Shown here one piece after another: positions 8,376-16,617 of a stretch of 39,426 nucleotides of DNA. The translations under genes were made by a program, and so were the position numbers. Below the pieces are notes generated by a model. The model searched no databases. It was not told the DNA's origin and worked only from the letters and a program-made list of their open reading frames with translations. Each line of letters opens with the position of its first letter. Position 1 is the stretch's first letter. Source of the DNA: AA29 sp041481445 (GTDB lineage Bacteria; Acidobacteriota; Vicinamibacteria; Fen-336); contig JBGPBV010000057.1 in the NCBI GenBank assembly GCA_041481445.1, forward strand, positions 1 to 39,426, in the 5' to 3' direction.

Positions 8376-8405
8376 CGGCGAGGAGGAGGACCCTCCCCCT
8401 CGCCG
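8376..8405 (-). terminator. Strong GC hairpin after the minus-strand operon
   Basis: 14-nt arms (8376-8389 and 8392-8405, core CGGCGAGG/CCTCGCCG) with one mismatch and a minimal loop; the innermost pairs must open. It lies 26 nt past the stop of the secreted repeat protein (minus strand) and about 290 nt past tal (plus strand), so it could stop either transcript. No U-run is present, which is common in high-GC genomes, so its terminator role is probable but not certain. Confidence 0.45.
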
Positions 8406-8431
8406 CCGGCCGCCTCGAGGTCGAAGGCGAG

Positions 8432-8917
8432 CTACGGACAGGTCGGAGCGACGTGCTTCAGGGCTGTCACCTTCAGCTGGTGATCCCCCTTCTCGGCCGT
8501 CATTCCCTTCGCGCCACTTCCGGTGCCCGACGAGACGCCCTTGTCGTCGTCCGATGTCTTCTTCTCTACGGCCGCCTTGGCGCCGCTCCCCGTACCCGAC
8601 GAGACCCCCTTGTCGTCCGAGCTCACCTCCTTTGTGCCGGGGGCGCGCCCGAGCGACGTGCCCGAGACCTCGACCTTGTGACCTACATGGTCCGACATCT
8701 TCAAGGAGGCGGCGGCGCCGATGAGCTGCCAGTCCGCGCCCCCCGCCACGTGGGTCAGCTTGTAGGTATTCGCGTCACTCCCCTTCTCGAGACAACCGGT
8801 GACGTGCGCCGTGGTCCCGCCGGTCTTATGGGCCGCGGTCTTCGTTTCGTCGGCCGCCGCGCCCCATGCGAGTACACATCCGAGTCCGAGAACGGACGCC
8901 ATCGTCAGCTTCTTCAT
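8432..8917 (-). CDS. Small secreted protein with internal tandem repeat, function unknown
   Basis: 161 residues. A signal peptide is evident (MKKLTMASVLGLGCVLAWGAAA, cleavage near AAA-DET). It is followed by a short beta-rich domain around AHVTGCLEKGSDANTYKLTH and VGHKVEVSGTSLG. The second half repeats DDKGVSSGTGSGAK almost identically twice (around KEVSSDDKG... and KTSDDDKG...). The ending KVTALKHVAPTCP has one Cys that may pair with the Cys of TGCLE. The start has GGAGGAATCC before the ATG. It lies 118 nt downstream of mfnE, so it may have its own promoter. I do not recognise a function; domains of this kind occur in uncharacterised periplasmic proteins of environmental bacteria. Confidence 0.8.
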   Translation of the reverse strand: MKKLTMASVLGLGCVLAWGAAADETKTAAHKTGGTTAHVTGCLEKGSDANTYKLTHVAGGADWQLIGAAASLKMSDHVGHKVEVSGTSLGRAPGTKEVSSDDKGVSSGTGSGAKAAVEKKTSDDDKGVSSGTGSGAKGMTAEKGDHQLKVTALKHVAPTCP

Positions 8918-9035
8918 GGATTCCTCCGCGACAAAAATCGCCAATTCCAGGATAGGCGATGACACGTCCGATGGGGGACGATGGACAGCAAATAGGCCGT
9001 ACTGCTCGTCCACGGGGAGGGGCGCCCCCTCCGCC

Positions 9036-9674
9036 TCAGCGCAAGCGTGTGCCGCGCGTTCGACCTTCCCTGAGCAACTCGGAAATGCGCTCCGGCTCGC
9101 GCCCGCTGAGGACCCAGCACTCCAGGCCGGGCTCCACCGCCCGCTCGAAGTGCTCGTCCACGATCCCGGCCAGCGCCGGTGAGCGCAGGGGCGCCTCCGC
9201 CACGATGTCGCCGCCGGTCCCCGGCACGCCCTCGAGCGACTTGAGGAGCACGAGGCGGCGCGCGGAGAGCCGTGCGGCCACCCAGGCCGCGATGCTGTCC
9301 GAGGTGACGTGCCAGCCGTGGGGCAGCGGATCCACCGCTTGGAGCCAGCGGAAGGGAGCGAGCACGGGGAGGAGTCCCTCGTCCTGGACCTTCGCGATCT
9401 CGTCCTGGTCCGTGACCAGACGCGCCGCCGGCTGCAGGCCCGCGAGCAGATGCGCGTGCTGGTCCATGGCCAGGATGGCCATCCAATGGGCCGCGCTCGC
9501 TCCCGGGTCGTGGAGGGAGCAGGCACCGCGCACGGCGTCGGCGAAGGGTCCGCCGCCCGGCACCACGGCCAGGCGATACGTCCGGGCCAGCTCGCCGAGG
9601 GTCGTGAGGAGGGAGGACAGGCGGCCGCTCGTGAGCAGGCGGCCCCCCACCTTCACCACCGCGTCGGCGGTCAC
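9036..9674 (-). CDS. mfnE: MfnE-like amino-acid-kinase-fold kinase of methanofuran biosynthesis
   Basis: 212 residues with the amino acid kinase fold: the N-terminal AVVKVGGRLL is followed by a glycine-rich VVPGGGPFAD, TSDSIAAWVAARLSARRLVLLKSLEGV and a C-terminal GLECWVLSGREPERI. In methanogens MfnE phosphorylates aminomethyl-furanmethyl phosphate to the diphosphate used by MfnF. The start is a GTG at 9674 overlapping the mfnF stop by 4 nt (GTGA). It is the last gene of the long H4MPT operon. The family assignment is firm; the exact substrate is inferred from the adjacent mfnF and mfnD homologues. Confidence 0.8.
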   Translation of the reverse strand: MTADAVVKVGGRLLTSGRLSSLLTTLGELARTYRLAVVPGGGPFADAVRGACSLHDPGASAAHWMAILAMDQHAHLLAGLQPAARLVTDQDEIAKVQDEGLLPVLAPFRWLQAVDPLPHGWHVTSDSIAAWVAARLSARRLVLLKSLEGVPGTGGDIVAEAPLRSPALAGIVDEHFERAVEPGLECWVLSGREPERISELLREGRTRGTRLR

Positions 9675-10699
9675 GCCTCGGCCGTCCCCGCCAGCAGGTA
9701 CGCCACCGCGGCCGCGGGAGCGGACCGCGCCGCCGCCGATCCGAGGTCTTCCGCGATGTCGCTGGTCGCGAGACCGACCTCCTGCGCGGCGGACTGCGCC
9801 AGGAAGGCCCCCTGTCCGGCCAGGACGGCCAGGCGGGGAGAGGCCGGGCCCAGGCGCCGCATCACCTGCCGGATGCCGCCCGCGATCTGCCGCACCTGGG
9901 CCCGCGCGACGTGCCCTGCGATCGCCGTGATGTCGTCCGGACCGAGCATCTCCAGATCGGCGCAGACCACGCGCGCGAGCCGGGCACCGGCTTCGGGCCG
10001 AGTCCGCCCCCGGCCGTCCGGCGTCTCGCAGGTGTAGTCGCTCTCCTCGATCCGTTCCAGCCAGAGGTGGACGTCGGCGACGACGGCGAAGTGCTCGGCG
10101 GCCACGCGGCACCGCCGGCCGCGCAGCGGCACCGAGCGCACGACGGCGCAGACCGGCGTGCGCAGCGCCCCGGTGTAGACGAGCTCGCCGGTGCGGAGCC
10201 GGGCCGGGTCCGTCCGCCCCCGTGCGACCACGCGGCCGGCGACGATCGGGATCACGTCGGTGGTCGTGCTGCCGACGTCGAGGAAGAGCGCGTCTGGAAA
10301 CGTACGCGCCACGAGCGTCGCGCTCGCCATCCAGTTGGCGGCCGCGACCCGGTACGGGCGCCGCCGCGCCGCCTCCACGGATCGGAATCGTCCGTCGACG
10401 CCGTAGACCCACGGCTGGACGTCGGGGAACGCCGTGTGGAAAGCGTCGAGCACGAAGGCGACGCCTTCCCGCTTGGTGGCGAAGCAGTCGGCCAGCTCGG
10501 CGGTCATGGTGACCGCCATGGTGCGGGCGCCGCCCAGCCGGTCCGCGGTCTCGGCCAGGACCGCGGGCAGGCCGTGGGGCTCGCGCCAGAGGGCGAAGGG
10601 ACGCTCGAGCACCTTCGGCCCGGACTGCCCGTCTTCCCCGATGCGCGCCGCCTTGACGTTGGCCCCCCCCACGTCCCAGCCCAGGATCGGACCCTTCAT
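9671..10699 (-). CDS. mfnF: MfnF-like H4MPT-linked C1 pathway protein (hydantoinase/oxoprolinase family)
   Basis: 342 residues. ASKHA-type features: the N-terminal phosphate loop GWDVGGANVKAA, LFLDVGSTTTDVIPI in the middle, and VLAGQGAFLAQ near the C-terminus. This matches the family found in nearly all H4MPT-using methylotrophs. Its archaeal member MfnF condenses the furan diphosphate with gamma-glutamyltyramine in methanofuran synthesis. ATG at 10699, overlapping mfnD by 4 nt (ATGA) and mfnE by 4 nt, so the three are translationally coupled. Confidence 0.88.
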   Translation of the reverse strand: MKGPILGWDVGGANVKAARIGEDGQSGPKVLERPFALWREPHGLPAVLAETADRLGGARTMAVTMTAELADCFATKREGVAFVLDAFHTAFPDVQPWVYGVDGRFRSVEAARRRPYRVAAANWMASATLVARTFPDALFLDVGSTTTDVIPIVAGRVVARGRTDPARLRTGELVYTGALRTPVCAVVRSVPLRGRRCRVAAEHFAVVADVHLWLERIEESDYTCETPDGRGRTRPEAGARLARVVCADLEMLGPDDITAIAGHVARAQVRQIAGGIRQVMRRLGPASPRLAVLAGQGAFLAQSAAQEVGLATSDIAEDLGSAAARSAPAAAVAYLLAGTAEA

Positions 10700-11751
10700 G
10701 AACGCGGGAGCACGGAGGAGGAGGGCGGGGCCACGGAGACGATCCGTCCCCCCGCCGTGTAGCGGACGTGCCGCCGGATGGGCGGGGGGGCGGGCAGCGC
10801 GCCCGCACAGGCGGCGAGCGTGAGGGCGGCGACGTTTCCCTCGAGCGCCCGACGGACGCCCAGGTAGGAGGTCGTGAGCCGCGGATTCACCTCGATGACG
10901 ACGGCTTCCGATCGCGTGAGCACCACGTCGACGCCCACGTAGCCGCGGAGCCCCGGCAAGGCCCGACACGCACCCAGCGCCGCCTCCACCGCCCGCCCCG
11001 CCAGAGGATGATCCAGGGGCGTCGTCCCGCCACGATAGGCGAAGGGTCGTGAGGCGCGCATGCGCTGGGCGTTCACCGTCAACGCCACGGCGCGCCGGCC
11101 GTCGGCCAGGAGCGAGACGCTCGCGGCCACGCCCGGAACGTAGCGCTGAAGGAGCAGGGGCCTCTTTCCAGCGGCCCGGCCCGCCATGTCCACGGCCTGC
11201 CGCAGCTCGCGCGCGTCGCGGGCGAGGCACACCCCTTGGCAACCCGCTCCCCGCGCGGGCTTGACCACGACCGGATAGCCGACCTCACGTGCGGCCGCCA
11301 ACCAATCGACGCCCACGCGCAGGACGCGCGTCTTCGGGTGGGGCACGCCTTGGCGGGCCAGGCGGCGCGGGAGACCCGCCTTGTCGGCCGCCCGGCGGAT
11401 CGCCGCCGCGCCGGGACCCAGGAGCGCCGTCCCCTTGTCCTCCACCCTCGACGCCAAGCGCTCGAGGCAGCCATCCGTTTCCGGCGCCACCAGCCAGACG
11501 GCGTCGGCCGACGCGAAGAGGCGGTCGAGAAGCGCGGCGCTTCCGCGCGGCAGCGTCACCACCTCGACGCCGGGGGGCGCTCGCAGGGGGAAACGCGGGT
11601 CCACCGTGGTCACGATCCGATGCCGGCGCATCACCGCGAGGTCGGCGACCAGCGCGTCCCGCATGGCCGCTCCCTCGCGGCCGAGCGAGGCCGGAACGCG
11701 TCGCCCCGCGAGGCCGCCCCCGCTCGCGAACTCGTGCACCAGGATCCGCAT
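10696..11751 (-). CDS. mfnD: ATP-grasp ligase, MfnD-like (tyramine-glutamate ligase)
   Basis: 351 residues. The N-terminal domain opens MRILVHEFASGGGLAG. ATP-grasp signatures are YPVVVKPARGAGCQGV, the PLLLQRYVPGVAASVSLLADG block, and the metal-binding VVIEVNPRLTTSY near residues 290-302. In methanogens MfnD joins glutamate to tyramine during methanofuran synthesis. The direct coupling to mfnF and mfnE supports the same role here. Bacterial methylofuran also carries a tyrosine-derived core and a glutamate chain, so a role in glutamylation fits. Confidence 0.82.
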   Translation of the reverse strand: MRILVHEFASGGGLAGRRVPASLGREGAAMRDALVADLAVMRRHRIVTTVDPRFPLRAPPGVEVVTLPRGSAALLDRLFASADAVWLVAPETDGCLERLASRVEDKGTALLGPGAAAIRRAADKAGLPRRLARQGVPHPKTRVLRVGVDWLAAAREVGYPVVVKPARGAGCQGVCLARDARELRQAVDMAGRAAGKRPLLLQRYVPGVAASVSLLADGRRAVALTVNAQRMRASRPFAYRGGTTPLDHPLAGRAVEAALGACRALPGLRGYVGVDVVLTRSEAVVIEVNPRLTTSYLGVRRALEGNVAALTLAACAGALPAPPPIRRHVRYTAGGRIVSVAPPSSSVLPRS

Positions 11752-11775
11752 CGGACCGCTCGCGGTCGGGAGCGC

Positions 11776-12264
11776 TCAGTCCCGCATGCGTTCCCGGCAC
11801 CACGCCGACTGGCCGAACGACTCCTCGACTTCCACCGCCAGGGCGCTCAGCCTTCCGGCCCCCGCCGTTTGAAGCTCTTCCTTGACCCGTCCGGCCAGAT
11901 AGCGGGCCAGCATCTCCGCCGTCGTGTTGGGGACCGGGAGGAGGACGACGTCGCTCTGCGGGAACACGTAGCGCCGCTCCTTGTAGAGGACCTGGATGCC
12001 GTCCCCCTCCTCCGTGACCTTCAGCGAGGGGTTGTCGCGCGGCAGCAGCATCCGATGGTCCAGCTCGTCGACCAGGCGCCGCATCATCCGCTTCAGGCTC
12101 ACGAAGTCCCAGACGTAGGAGTCCTCGTCCAGGTCCCCCTCGACCTCCAGCCGCGCCCGGTAGTTGTGGCCGTGGAGCGTCTCGCACTTGCCCGTGTAGG
12201 TGATGAAGTGCCCGGAGGCGAAGACCAGGTAGTCCTTCTCGACGATGACCTTGTACTCCGCCAT
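11776..12264 (-). CDS. 6-pyruvoyl-tetrahydropterin synthase/QueD family protein
   Basis: 162 residues. Zinc-binding histidines: H19 in FASGHF and H31/H33 in HGHNY. The active-site segment CETLHGHNY contains both the Cys of the CxxxHGH motif (C27) and the Glu of the ExxHGH motif (E28). The Glu variant marks PTPS-III enzymes, which make 6-hydroxymethyl-dihydropterin and bypass dihydroneopterin aldolase; the Cys is typical of PTPS and QueD. In this operon the obvious job is making the pterin head of H4MPT. Queuosine synthesis (QueD) is the alternative, but no other que gene is near. ATG at 12264, with GGAGCACCG before it. Confidence 0.85.
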   Translation of the reverse strand: MAEYKVIVEKDYLVFASGHFITYTGKCETLHGHNYRARLEVEGDLDEDSYVWDFVSLKRMMRRLVDELDHRMLLPRDNPSLKVTEEGDGIQVLYKERRYVFPQSDVVLLPVPNTTAEMLARYLAGRVKEELQTAGAGRLSALAVEVEESFGQSAWCRERMRD

Positions 12265-12274
12265 CGGTGCTCCT

Positions 12275-13150
12275 TCAGAGCTCCTCGCTGAGCGCCACGA
12301 AGAGCGCGGCCGCCACGAGGTCGGCCGTGGTGCCGGGGTTGAGCCGGTTGGCGTCCCCCCTCAGCTCGGAATCGAACGCCTCCGCGGCCCGCGCGCGCTC
12401 GGGACTCCCGGGTTCGCCCGCCCCCAGGACCTCCCGGGCGCGGTCGCCCACGGCGCGCGCGGCCACGGGTCCTCGCTTGCGCGCGATCAGCGTATCCGGA
12501 ACCTCGGCCAGGACGCGAAGGTAGCTCTCCAGCGCCGCCGCCGGCCAGCCCAGGCCGCAGGCACGGACCCGCTGCAGGGCCGGGACGGCCAGGCCGAACG
12601 TCACATCATAGTCCGTCACGTATTCGCGCGCGATCGTGTCGCGCTCGGCCGCGAGGGCCATGGCCTCGCGCAGCGTGACGGTCGGCTCCTCCCGAACGTC
12701 CTGGGCCTCCACCTGCCCCAGCCCGCCGGGGTCGGCCAGGCGGATCGCGGCATAGACGTCCCGGGCATCGGCCACGGTCAGCGTGGCCAGCACCCTGGAC
12801 AAGCGGCTGCGCAGGGGCCCGGCCGGCTCCGTGGCGGCGCGGGCGAGCGGCGCGAGGAGGAGGATGATCCCGAGGTTGGTGTTTACGCCCACCCACCGTC
12901 GCGTCTCCTGGACGGCCCTCACGACCGTCTCCCCCACTCCGGCTTCGCCGGCCGCGCTCAGGGCAGCCCCGGTGGCCACCGCGCTCAACAGGAAATCCTC
13001 GAAGGTCGTGTCGCCGAAGTCGTGGTCACGCGACACGTTTCCCGGCTTGGGAGCGGCGACCTCGAGCACGCCGGCCGCCTGGGCGCAGACCGCGATCTCC
13101 AGCGGCGACAAGGCTCGGGTCGACCGCGTCTCCGGACGCGCTGCGCTCAC
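12275..13150 (-). CDS. CitG/MdcB-like triphosphoribosyl-dephospho-CoA synthase family protein
   Basis: 291 residues. Family landmarks: EVAAPKPGNVSRDHDFGDTT, NLGIILLLAPLARA, a central NRLNPGTTADLVAAALFVAL near the C-terminus, and DVTFGLAVPALQRV. Canonical members attach a triphosphoribosyl group to dephospho-CoA. A divergent branch is a standard, genetically required member of bacterial H4MPT gene clusters and is presumed to act in cofactor synthesis. A phosphoribosyl-transfer step in the H4MPT or methylofuran side chain would fit, but that is inference. GTG start at 13150 overlapping mch by 4 nt. Confidence 0.82.
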   Translation of the reverse strand: MSAARPETRSTRALSPLEIAVCAQAAGVLEVAAPKPGNVSRDHDFGDTTFEDFLLSAVATGAALSAAGEAGVGETVVRAVQETRRWVGVNTNLGIILLLAPLARAATEPAGPLRSRLSRVLATLTVADARDVYAAIRLADPGGLGQVEAQDVREEPTVTLREAMALAAERDTIAREYVTDYDVTFGLAVPALQRVRACGLGWPAAALESYLRVLAEVPDTLIARKRGPVAARAVGDRAREVLGAGEPGSPERARAAEAFDSELRGDANRLNPGTTADLVAAALFVALSEEL

Positions 13151-14121
13151 GAGAGGAGCGACTGCCTCAGGACGGCCGCGTTCAAGGCCCCGGCCTCGAA
13201 GGTGCGCCCGCTCTTGACGTTCGTCAGGAACAAGTGGGCCGGGCTGAACAGGTGGGGATCGACCTTGTAGAAGTCCCCGCCATATCGCTGGAAGATATCG
13301 TAGAAAGGTGTCCCGTAGTCCGGGGATGCGGATGAAGGGATACGGGGGGCGAGGGCCTGCAGGACCTCGTCCTCGGAGCGGACGGTGAGGTGGACGACCC
13401 CGCCGTAGAGCACGCAGTCGTTCGTGCGGCCGATCGCCTTCATGTCGCTCTTCGCGATGGGGGCGAGCGGCGCCGTCCCGAAGGCGGTGAGGACGCTTTG
13501 CACGTCGAAGCCCAGCTCCGCCATCTTGTGCAGTGCCGTCTCCACCACGCGCGCGGAGATCTGGACTCCGGCGGCGGGGCTGGCGGTGGGAGCGACAAGG
13601 AAGGTGAGGCGGTCGCAGGGCAGGCCGGCCTTCGCCGCCACGTACGCCGCCACCGCGGCGTCCGGGGCCTTCCGCGCCTCCAGCACCAGCACCCCCCGGC
13701 CCGAAGGCGGCTCCGCGTAGTCCAGCCGATCGAACAGCTCGTGCTCGACCCGGGCCATGGCCCGCAGCGGCCCCGAGCCCATGGCGAAATAACCCTCGGG
13801 CTTGATGGCCCAGCCCGCGTACTGCGAGCCCAGGCAGGCCAGGGCCGGGTGGTCGGTCCAGACCTGCACGCCGGGTAGGCGCAGGCCGTCGAGCTCGACG
13901 GACGTCAAGCTGACCCGTCCCGCTCCGCCCAGGCAGACCTCGGCCAGGAGGCGCCCCGCCTCCAGCCCGCCCCGCGCCTCGATGCCGCAGTCGATGAGCC
14001 GCGCCCCGTTCTCGAGCGTCGAGGCCACGACACCCAGGGCCACCGCGTCGGCCACCATGGCGTCGGCGATCGCGGCCGCCCGTTCGTTGAGCCTCAGATC
14101 GAGGCTGGCCTCAGGAGGCAT
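13147..14121 (-). CDS. mch: Methenyl-H4MPT cyclohydrolase
   Basis: 324 residues, the family's length. It interconverts methenyl-H4MPT and 5-formyl-H4MPT in the cytosol. Recognisable blocks: TLENGARLIDCGIEARGGLEAG, QVWTDHPALACLGSQYAGWAI, FAMGSGPLRAMA, the late GRTNDCVLYGG and DYGTPFYDIFQRYGGDFYKVDP, and PAHLFLTNVKSG. The ATG at 14121 lies inside the end of fwdC (11-nt overlap); the stop overlaps the citG-like gene by 4 nt. Confidence 0.96.
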   Translation of the reverse strand: MPPEASLDLRLNERAAAIADAMVADAVALGVVASTLENGARLIDCGIEARGGLEAGRLLAEVCLGGAGRVSLTSVELDGLRLPGVQVWTDHPALACLGSQYAGWAIKPEGYFAMGSGPLRAMARVEHELFDRLDYAEPPSGRGVLVLEARKAPDAAVAAYVAAKAGLPCDRLTFLVAPTASPAAGVQISARVVETALHKMAELGFDVQSVLTAFGTAPLAPIAKSDMKAIGRTNDCVLYGGVVHLTVRSEDEVLQALAPRIPSSASPDYGTPFYDIFQRYGGDFYKVDPHLFSPAHLFLTNVKSGRTFEAGALNAAVLRQSLLS

Positions 14122-14926
14122 GCGGTTTCCAGACGAGGATCTCCCCCTTCCCTGGAACCGCCGCGTCCCCTGTATAGCGTTGATAGGCCCCGTCCTGCTC
14201 TTCGTAGGGAATGCGGAACCCCAGCCTCGACAGGTGCCTTGCATACAGGCGCAGGAAGGGCGGGTTGTACGCGCAGGAATACGAGAAGGTCGGCAAGAGC
14301 CGGATCGGCGTCAACGAGACGATCGTGCCCCGCGAGATCCAGGCGCCGGTCCGAAGCTCGGCTCCGCTGCGCAGGACGATCGTGCCGCCCTTCATCTCCA
14401 GGCCGGCGAAGTCCCTGGCCTGGCCGCCCACCGCGATGATCCCCCGTCTCATGCGCATCCCGACTTCGAGGCCGGCCGAGCCCTCGATGACGATCGTCCC
14501 CCCCGTCATCCCGGAGAGGCTTCCGCGGTAGGCGGCCCCGACCTGTCCGCCGGCGTTGCCGCCGACCCGGATGCTCCCGCCGGACATCTCGGCGCCAAGC
14601 CAGTCCATGACGCTACCCGACACCTCTATGGTCCCGCCCTTCATGTAGGCCCCGAGGTGCATGCCGGCGTTGCCGACGATCGTGAGGCGGCCGCGAGTCA
14701 TGCCGCGGCCGATCCATTTGATCTTTCTCCCGTCGCCCCGGATCTCCAGCTCGTCGCCGGCCGCCCCTTCCACCTCGAAGAAATCGTCCACGCGGTGCCG
14801 CCGCTTTCCCAGGTGGACGGGAAGGGCCCGGACCGCGTCGAGCGCGAGGGCCGCCGTCACGTCCGGCGAGAGGGACTCTGCCTCGAGGGGGACCGGAAGC
14901 GCCTCCTTGAGGGTCAGCGTCGGCAT
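14111..14926 (-). CDS. fwdC: Formylmethanofuran dehydrogenase/formyltransferase-hydrolase subunit C
   Basis: 271 residues from the ATG at 14926. The middle is a run of glycine repeats (GRLTIVGNAGMHLG, GGTIEVSGSVMDWLG, GGSIRVGGNAGGQVG, GGTIVIEGSAGLEVG, and so on), spaced about 19-20 residues apart. This is the right-handed beta-helix shared with the C-terminal domain of glutamate synthase and typical of FwdC/FhcC. The subunit is structural and binds FwdA and FwdB (and FhcD in bacteria). It follows fwdA after 19 nt. The frame is open upstream to 14998, but the 24 extra residues do not look like family sequence. Confidence 0.95.
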   Translation of the reverse strand: MPTLTLKEALPVPLEAESLSPDVTAALALDAVRALPVHLGKRRHRVDDFFEVEGAAGDELEIRGDGRKIKWIGRGMTRGRLTIVGNAGMHLGAYMKGGTIEVSGSVMDWLGAEMSGGSIRVGGNAGGQVGAAYRGSLSGMTGGTIVIEGSAGLEVGMRMRRGIIAVGGQARDFAGLEMKGGTIVLRSGAELRTGAWISRGTIVSLTPIRLLPTFSYSCAYNPPFLRLYARHLSRLGFRIPYEEQDGAYQRYTGDAAVPGKGEILVWKPHAS

Positions 14927-14945
14927 GCGCGTTCCGATCCCGCCG

Positions 14946-16568
14946 TCACTTGCAGGCCCGTACGTCCGGTTGGGCGAGGCGTTCGAGCGCCACCGCATAG
15001 TTGTCGAAAGAGATCGTGTAGACCTTCTCGAACCGGGGACGCAGGTACTGTTCGATCTGCTCGTCGAACGAGGGACGGACGACGAACTCCCGGCCCTGCG
15101 TCACCGCGCGGATCTGCCCCTCCTCGACCACGATCTGGCCTCCCTTGATGACGTAGCGCGGATGCTCGAACATGCGTCCGCTGGCCGGGTTCTCCTCGTA
15201 GATGGTGATGTCGGCGTCGGCGCCCACGCCCAGGTGTCCTTTCTGCGGCAGGCCGAGGGCGCGCGCGGGGCCGGCGGAGGTGATGATCGCGATCTCGGAC
15301 AACGTGTACTCCCGGTCCAGGTCGGCCAGCCCGATTCGCTTCTGCGCCTTGGCGGGCAGCCTCGTCAGGCACTCCCGGCGGTGGTCCTTGTCCCTCAGGA
15401 GACGGATCAGCTCCGGGTAGCGCCAGAAGGCCCCGCCGTTGGGGTGGTCGATGGTCAGGAAGATCCGCCAGGGGTCGTCGATGAGCAGCAGCAGCTCCAA
15501 TCCCACGGCCCACTGCACGGCGTTGACCAGGCTGCGCTCCTTGTACGTGTAGGACACGATCCCGCACCCGGTCTCGTTCTCCACGTCCACGTTGCTCCAC
15601 TTGTGCCCGGTGAGCTCGTAGAGGACGTGCTCCCACGGACCGTCGGCGGTGACGGTCATGGCGTCGCCGAACAGGATCGCCCCCGCGTCGGCGGTGAGGT
15701 TCGCATGGGCGTTGAAGTACTCGGCGATCGCGGCCGCCTCGGAGCGCAGCGTACCCCAGCCGTCTCCACCGTACGCGTGGAACTGGAGATGGGCCAGGTG
15801 CGCCCGGCGTCCCTCCAGGACCTTCATCGTCTCGATCGTGGTGCTCACGTTGCCCGGCAGCCCCAGGTTGTTGCAGTGGAGATGGAGCGGATGCGGCAAC
15901 CCCAGGTCGTCGATGATTCCGGCGAGGCTGGAAATGATCCGGGCCGGCGTCACCCGGCTATAGCCGTCGACCGGCTCGGAGAGCGAGCTCGCGTTCTTCC
16001 CGAACTTCCAGGCGACGATCCCTCCGGGGTTGACCGCCTTCACCCCGTAGGCCTTGGCCGCCCAGAGGAGCCAGGCCACGACATGCTTTGCGCGTTCCAC
16101 CTCCCCCGCCTCCAGCAGATCCAGCACGATCTCGTTGTTGGCCATCATCACCAGGGAGGCCTTGTCCAGGATGGGTATGTCGTGCAGCTCTTCGTGGGTG
16201 TGCCTGGCCGACAGGATCGGGACGGCGGCCTCGTTCACGGTCGTCCAGCCCATGCCGGCGTACAAGTACCCCGTGGCGAAGGTGGTGGGGGTGATGCCGC
16301 CGAGACCGGCGCGAAGCTCCGGCGTGTGGATGAACGGAGTGGCCTTCCGGTAATTCTCCGGAGTGATGCCCCGGGCGAAGTTCATGGCCGCGCCCGCGAC
16401 GTGGGTGTGGATGTCGACCCCGCCGGGGAAGACGACCATGCCGCGGGCGTCGATCGAGCGGCCGCCCTCGACCTGGGGAACGATCCGGCCATCCGCGATG
16501 CAGATGTCCTGGACGACGCCGAGGATCCCGTTGGCCGGATCGTGGACCCTTCCGCCGGTTATCCGCAT
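14946..16568 (-). CDS. fwdA: Formylmethanofuran dehydrogenase/formyltransferase-hydrolase subunit A (amidohydrolase)
   Basis: 540 residues. Amidohydrolase-superfamily subunit that hydrolyses formyl-methanofuran to formate. Metal-binding HxH in GGVDIHTHVAGAAMN, then GGITPTTFATGYLYAGMGWTTVNEAA, a candidate carbamylated-Lys region AYGVKAVNPGGIVAWKFG, LHLHCNNLGLPGN, and the catalytic-Asp region LTIDHPNGGAFWRYP. The C-terminal GVGADADITIYEENP closes the metal-dependent hydrolase composite domain. In archaea the formate tunnels to FwdB for oxidation. Here fwdB lies 49 nt upstream and keeps redox-site features, so the same channel logic could apply. ATG at 16568. Confidence 0.96.
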   Translation of the reverse strand: MRITGGRVHDPANGILGVVQDICIADGRIVPQVEGGRSIDARGMVVFPGGVDIHTHVAGAAMNFARGITPENYRKATPFIHTPELRAGLGGITPTTFATGYLYAGMGWTTVNEAAVPILSARHTHEELHDIPILDKASLVMMANNEIVLDLLEAGEVERAKHVVAWLLWAAKAYGVKAVNPGGIVAWKFGKNASSLSEPVDGYSRVTPARIISSLAGIIDDLGLPHPLHLHCNNLGLPGNVSTTIETMKVLEGRRAHLAHLQFHAYGGDGWGTLRSEAAAIAEYFNAHANLTADAGAILFGDAMTVTADGPWEHVLYELTGHKWSNVDVENETGCGIVSYTYKERSLVNAVQWAVGLELLLLIDDPWRIFLTIDHPNGGAFWRYPELIRLLRDKDHRRECLTRLPAKAQKRIGLADLDREYTLSEIAIITSAGPARALGLPQKGHLGVGADADITIYEENPASGRMFEHPRYVIKGGQIVVEEGQIRAVTQGREFVVRPSFDEQIEQYLRPRFEKVYTISFDNYAVALERLAQPDVRACK

Positions 16569-16617
16569 GGGGTCTCCGTTCCGAGCCGGCGGGCGAGAAC
16601 CTCTTCTCCGGCCTGCT

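Noticed and set aside
8432..9526. A single 364-codon minus-strand gene covering the secreted protein and part of mfnE
   Set aside because: The upstream part is a shadow frame of mfnE; a clear ribosome-binding site and signal peptide begin at 8917.
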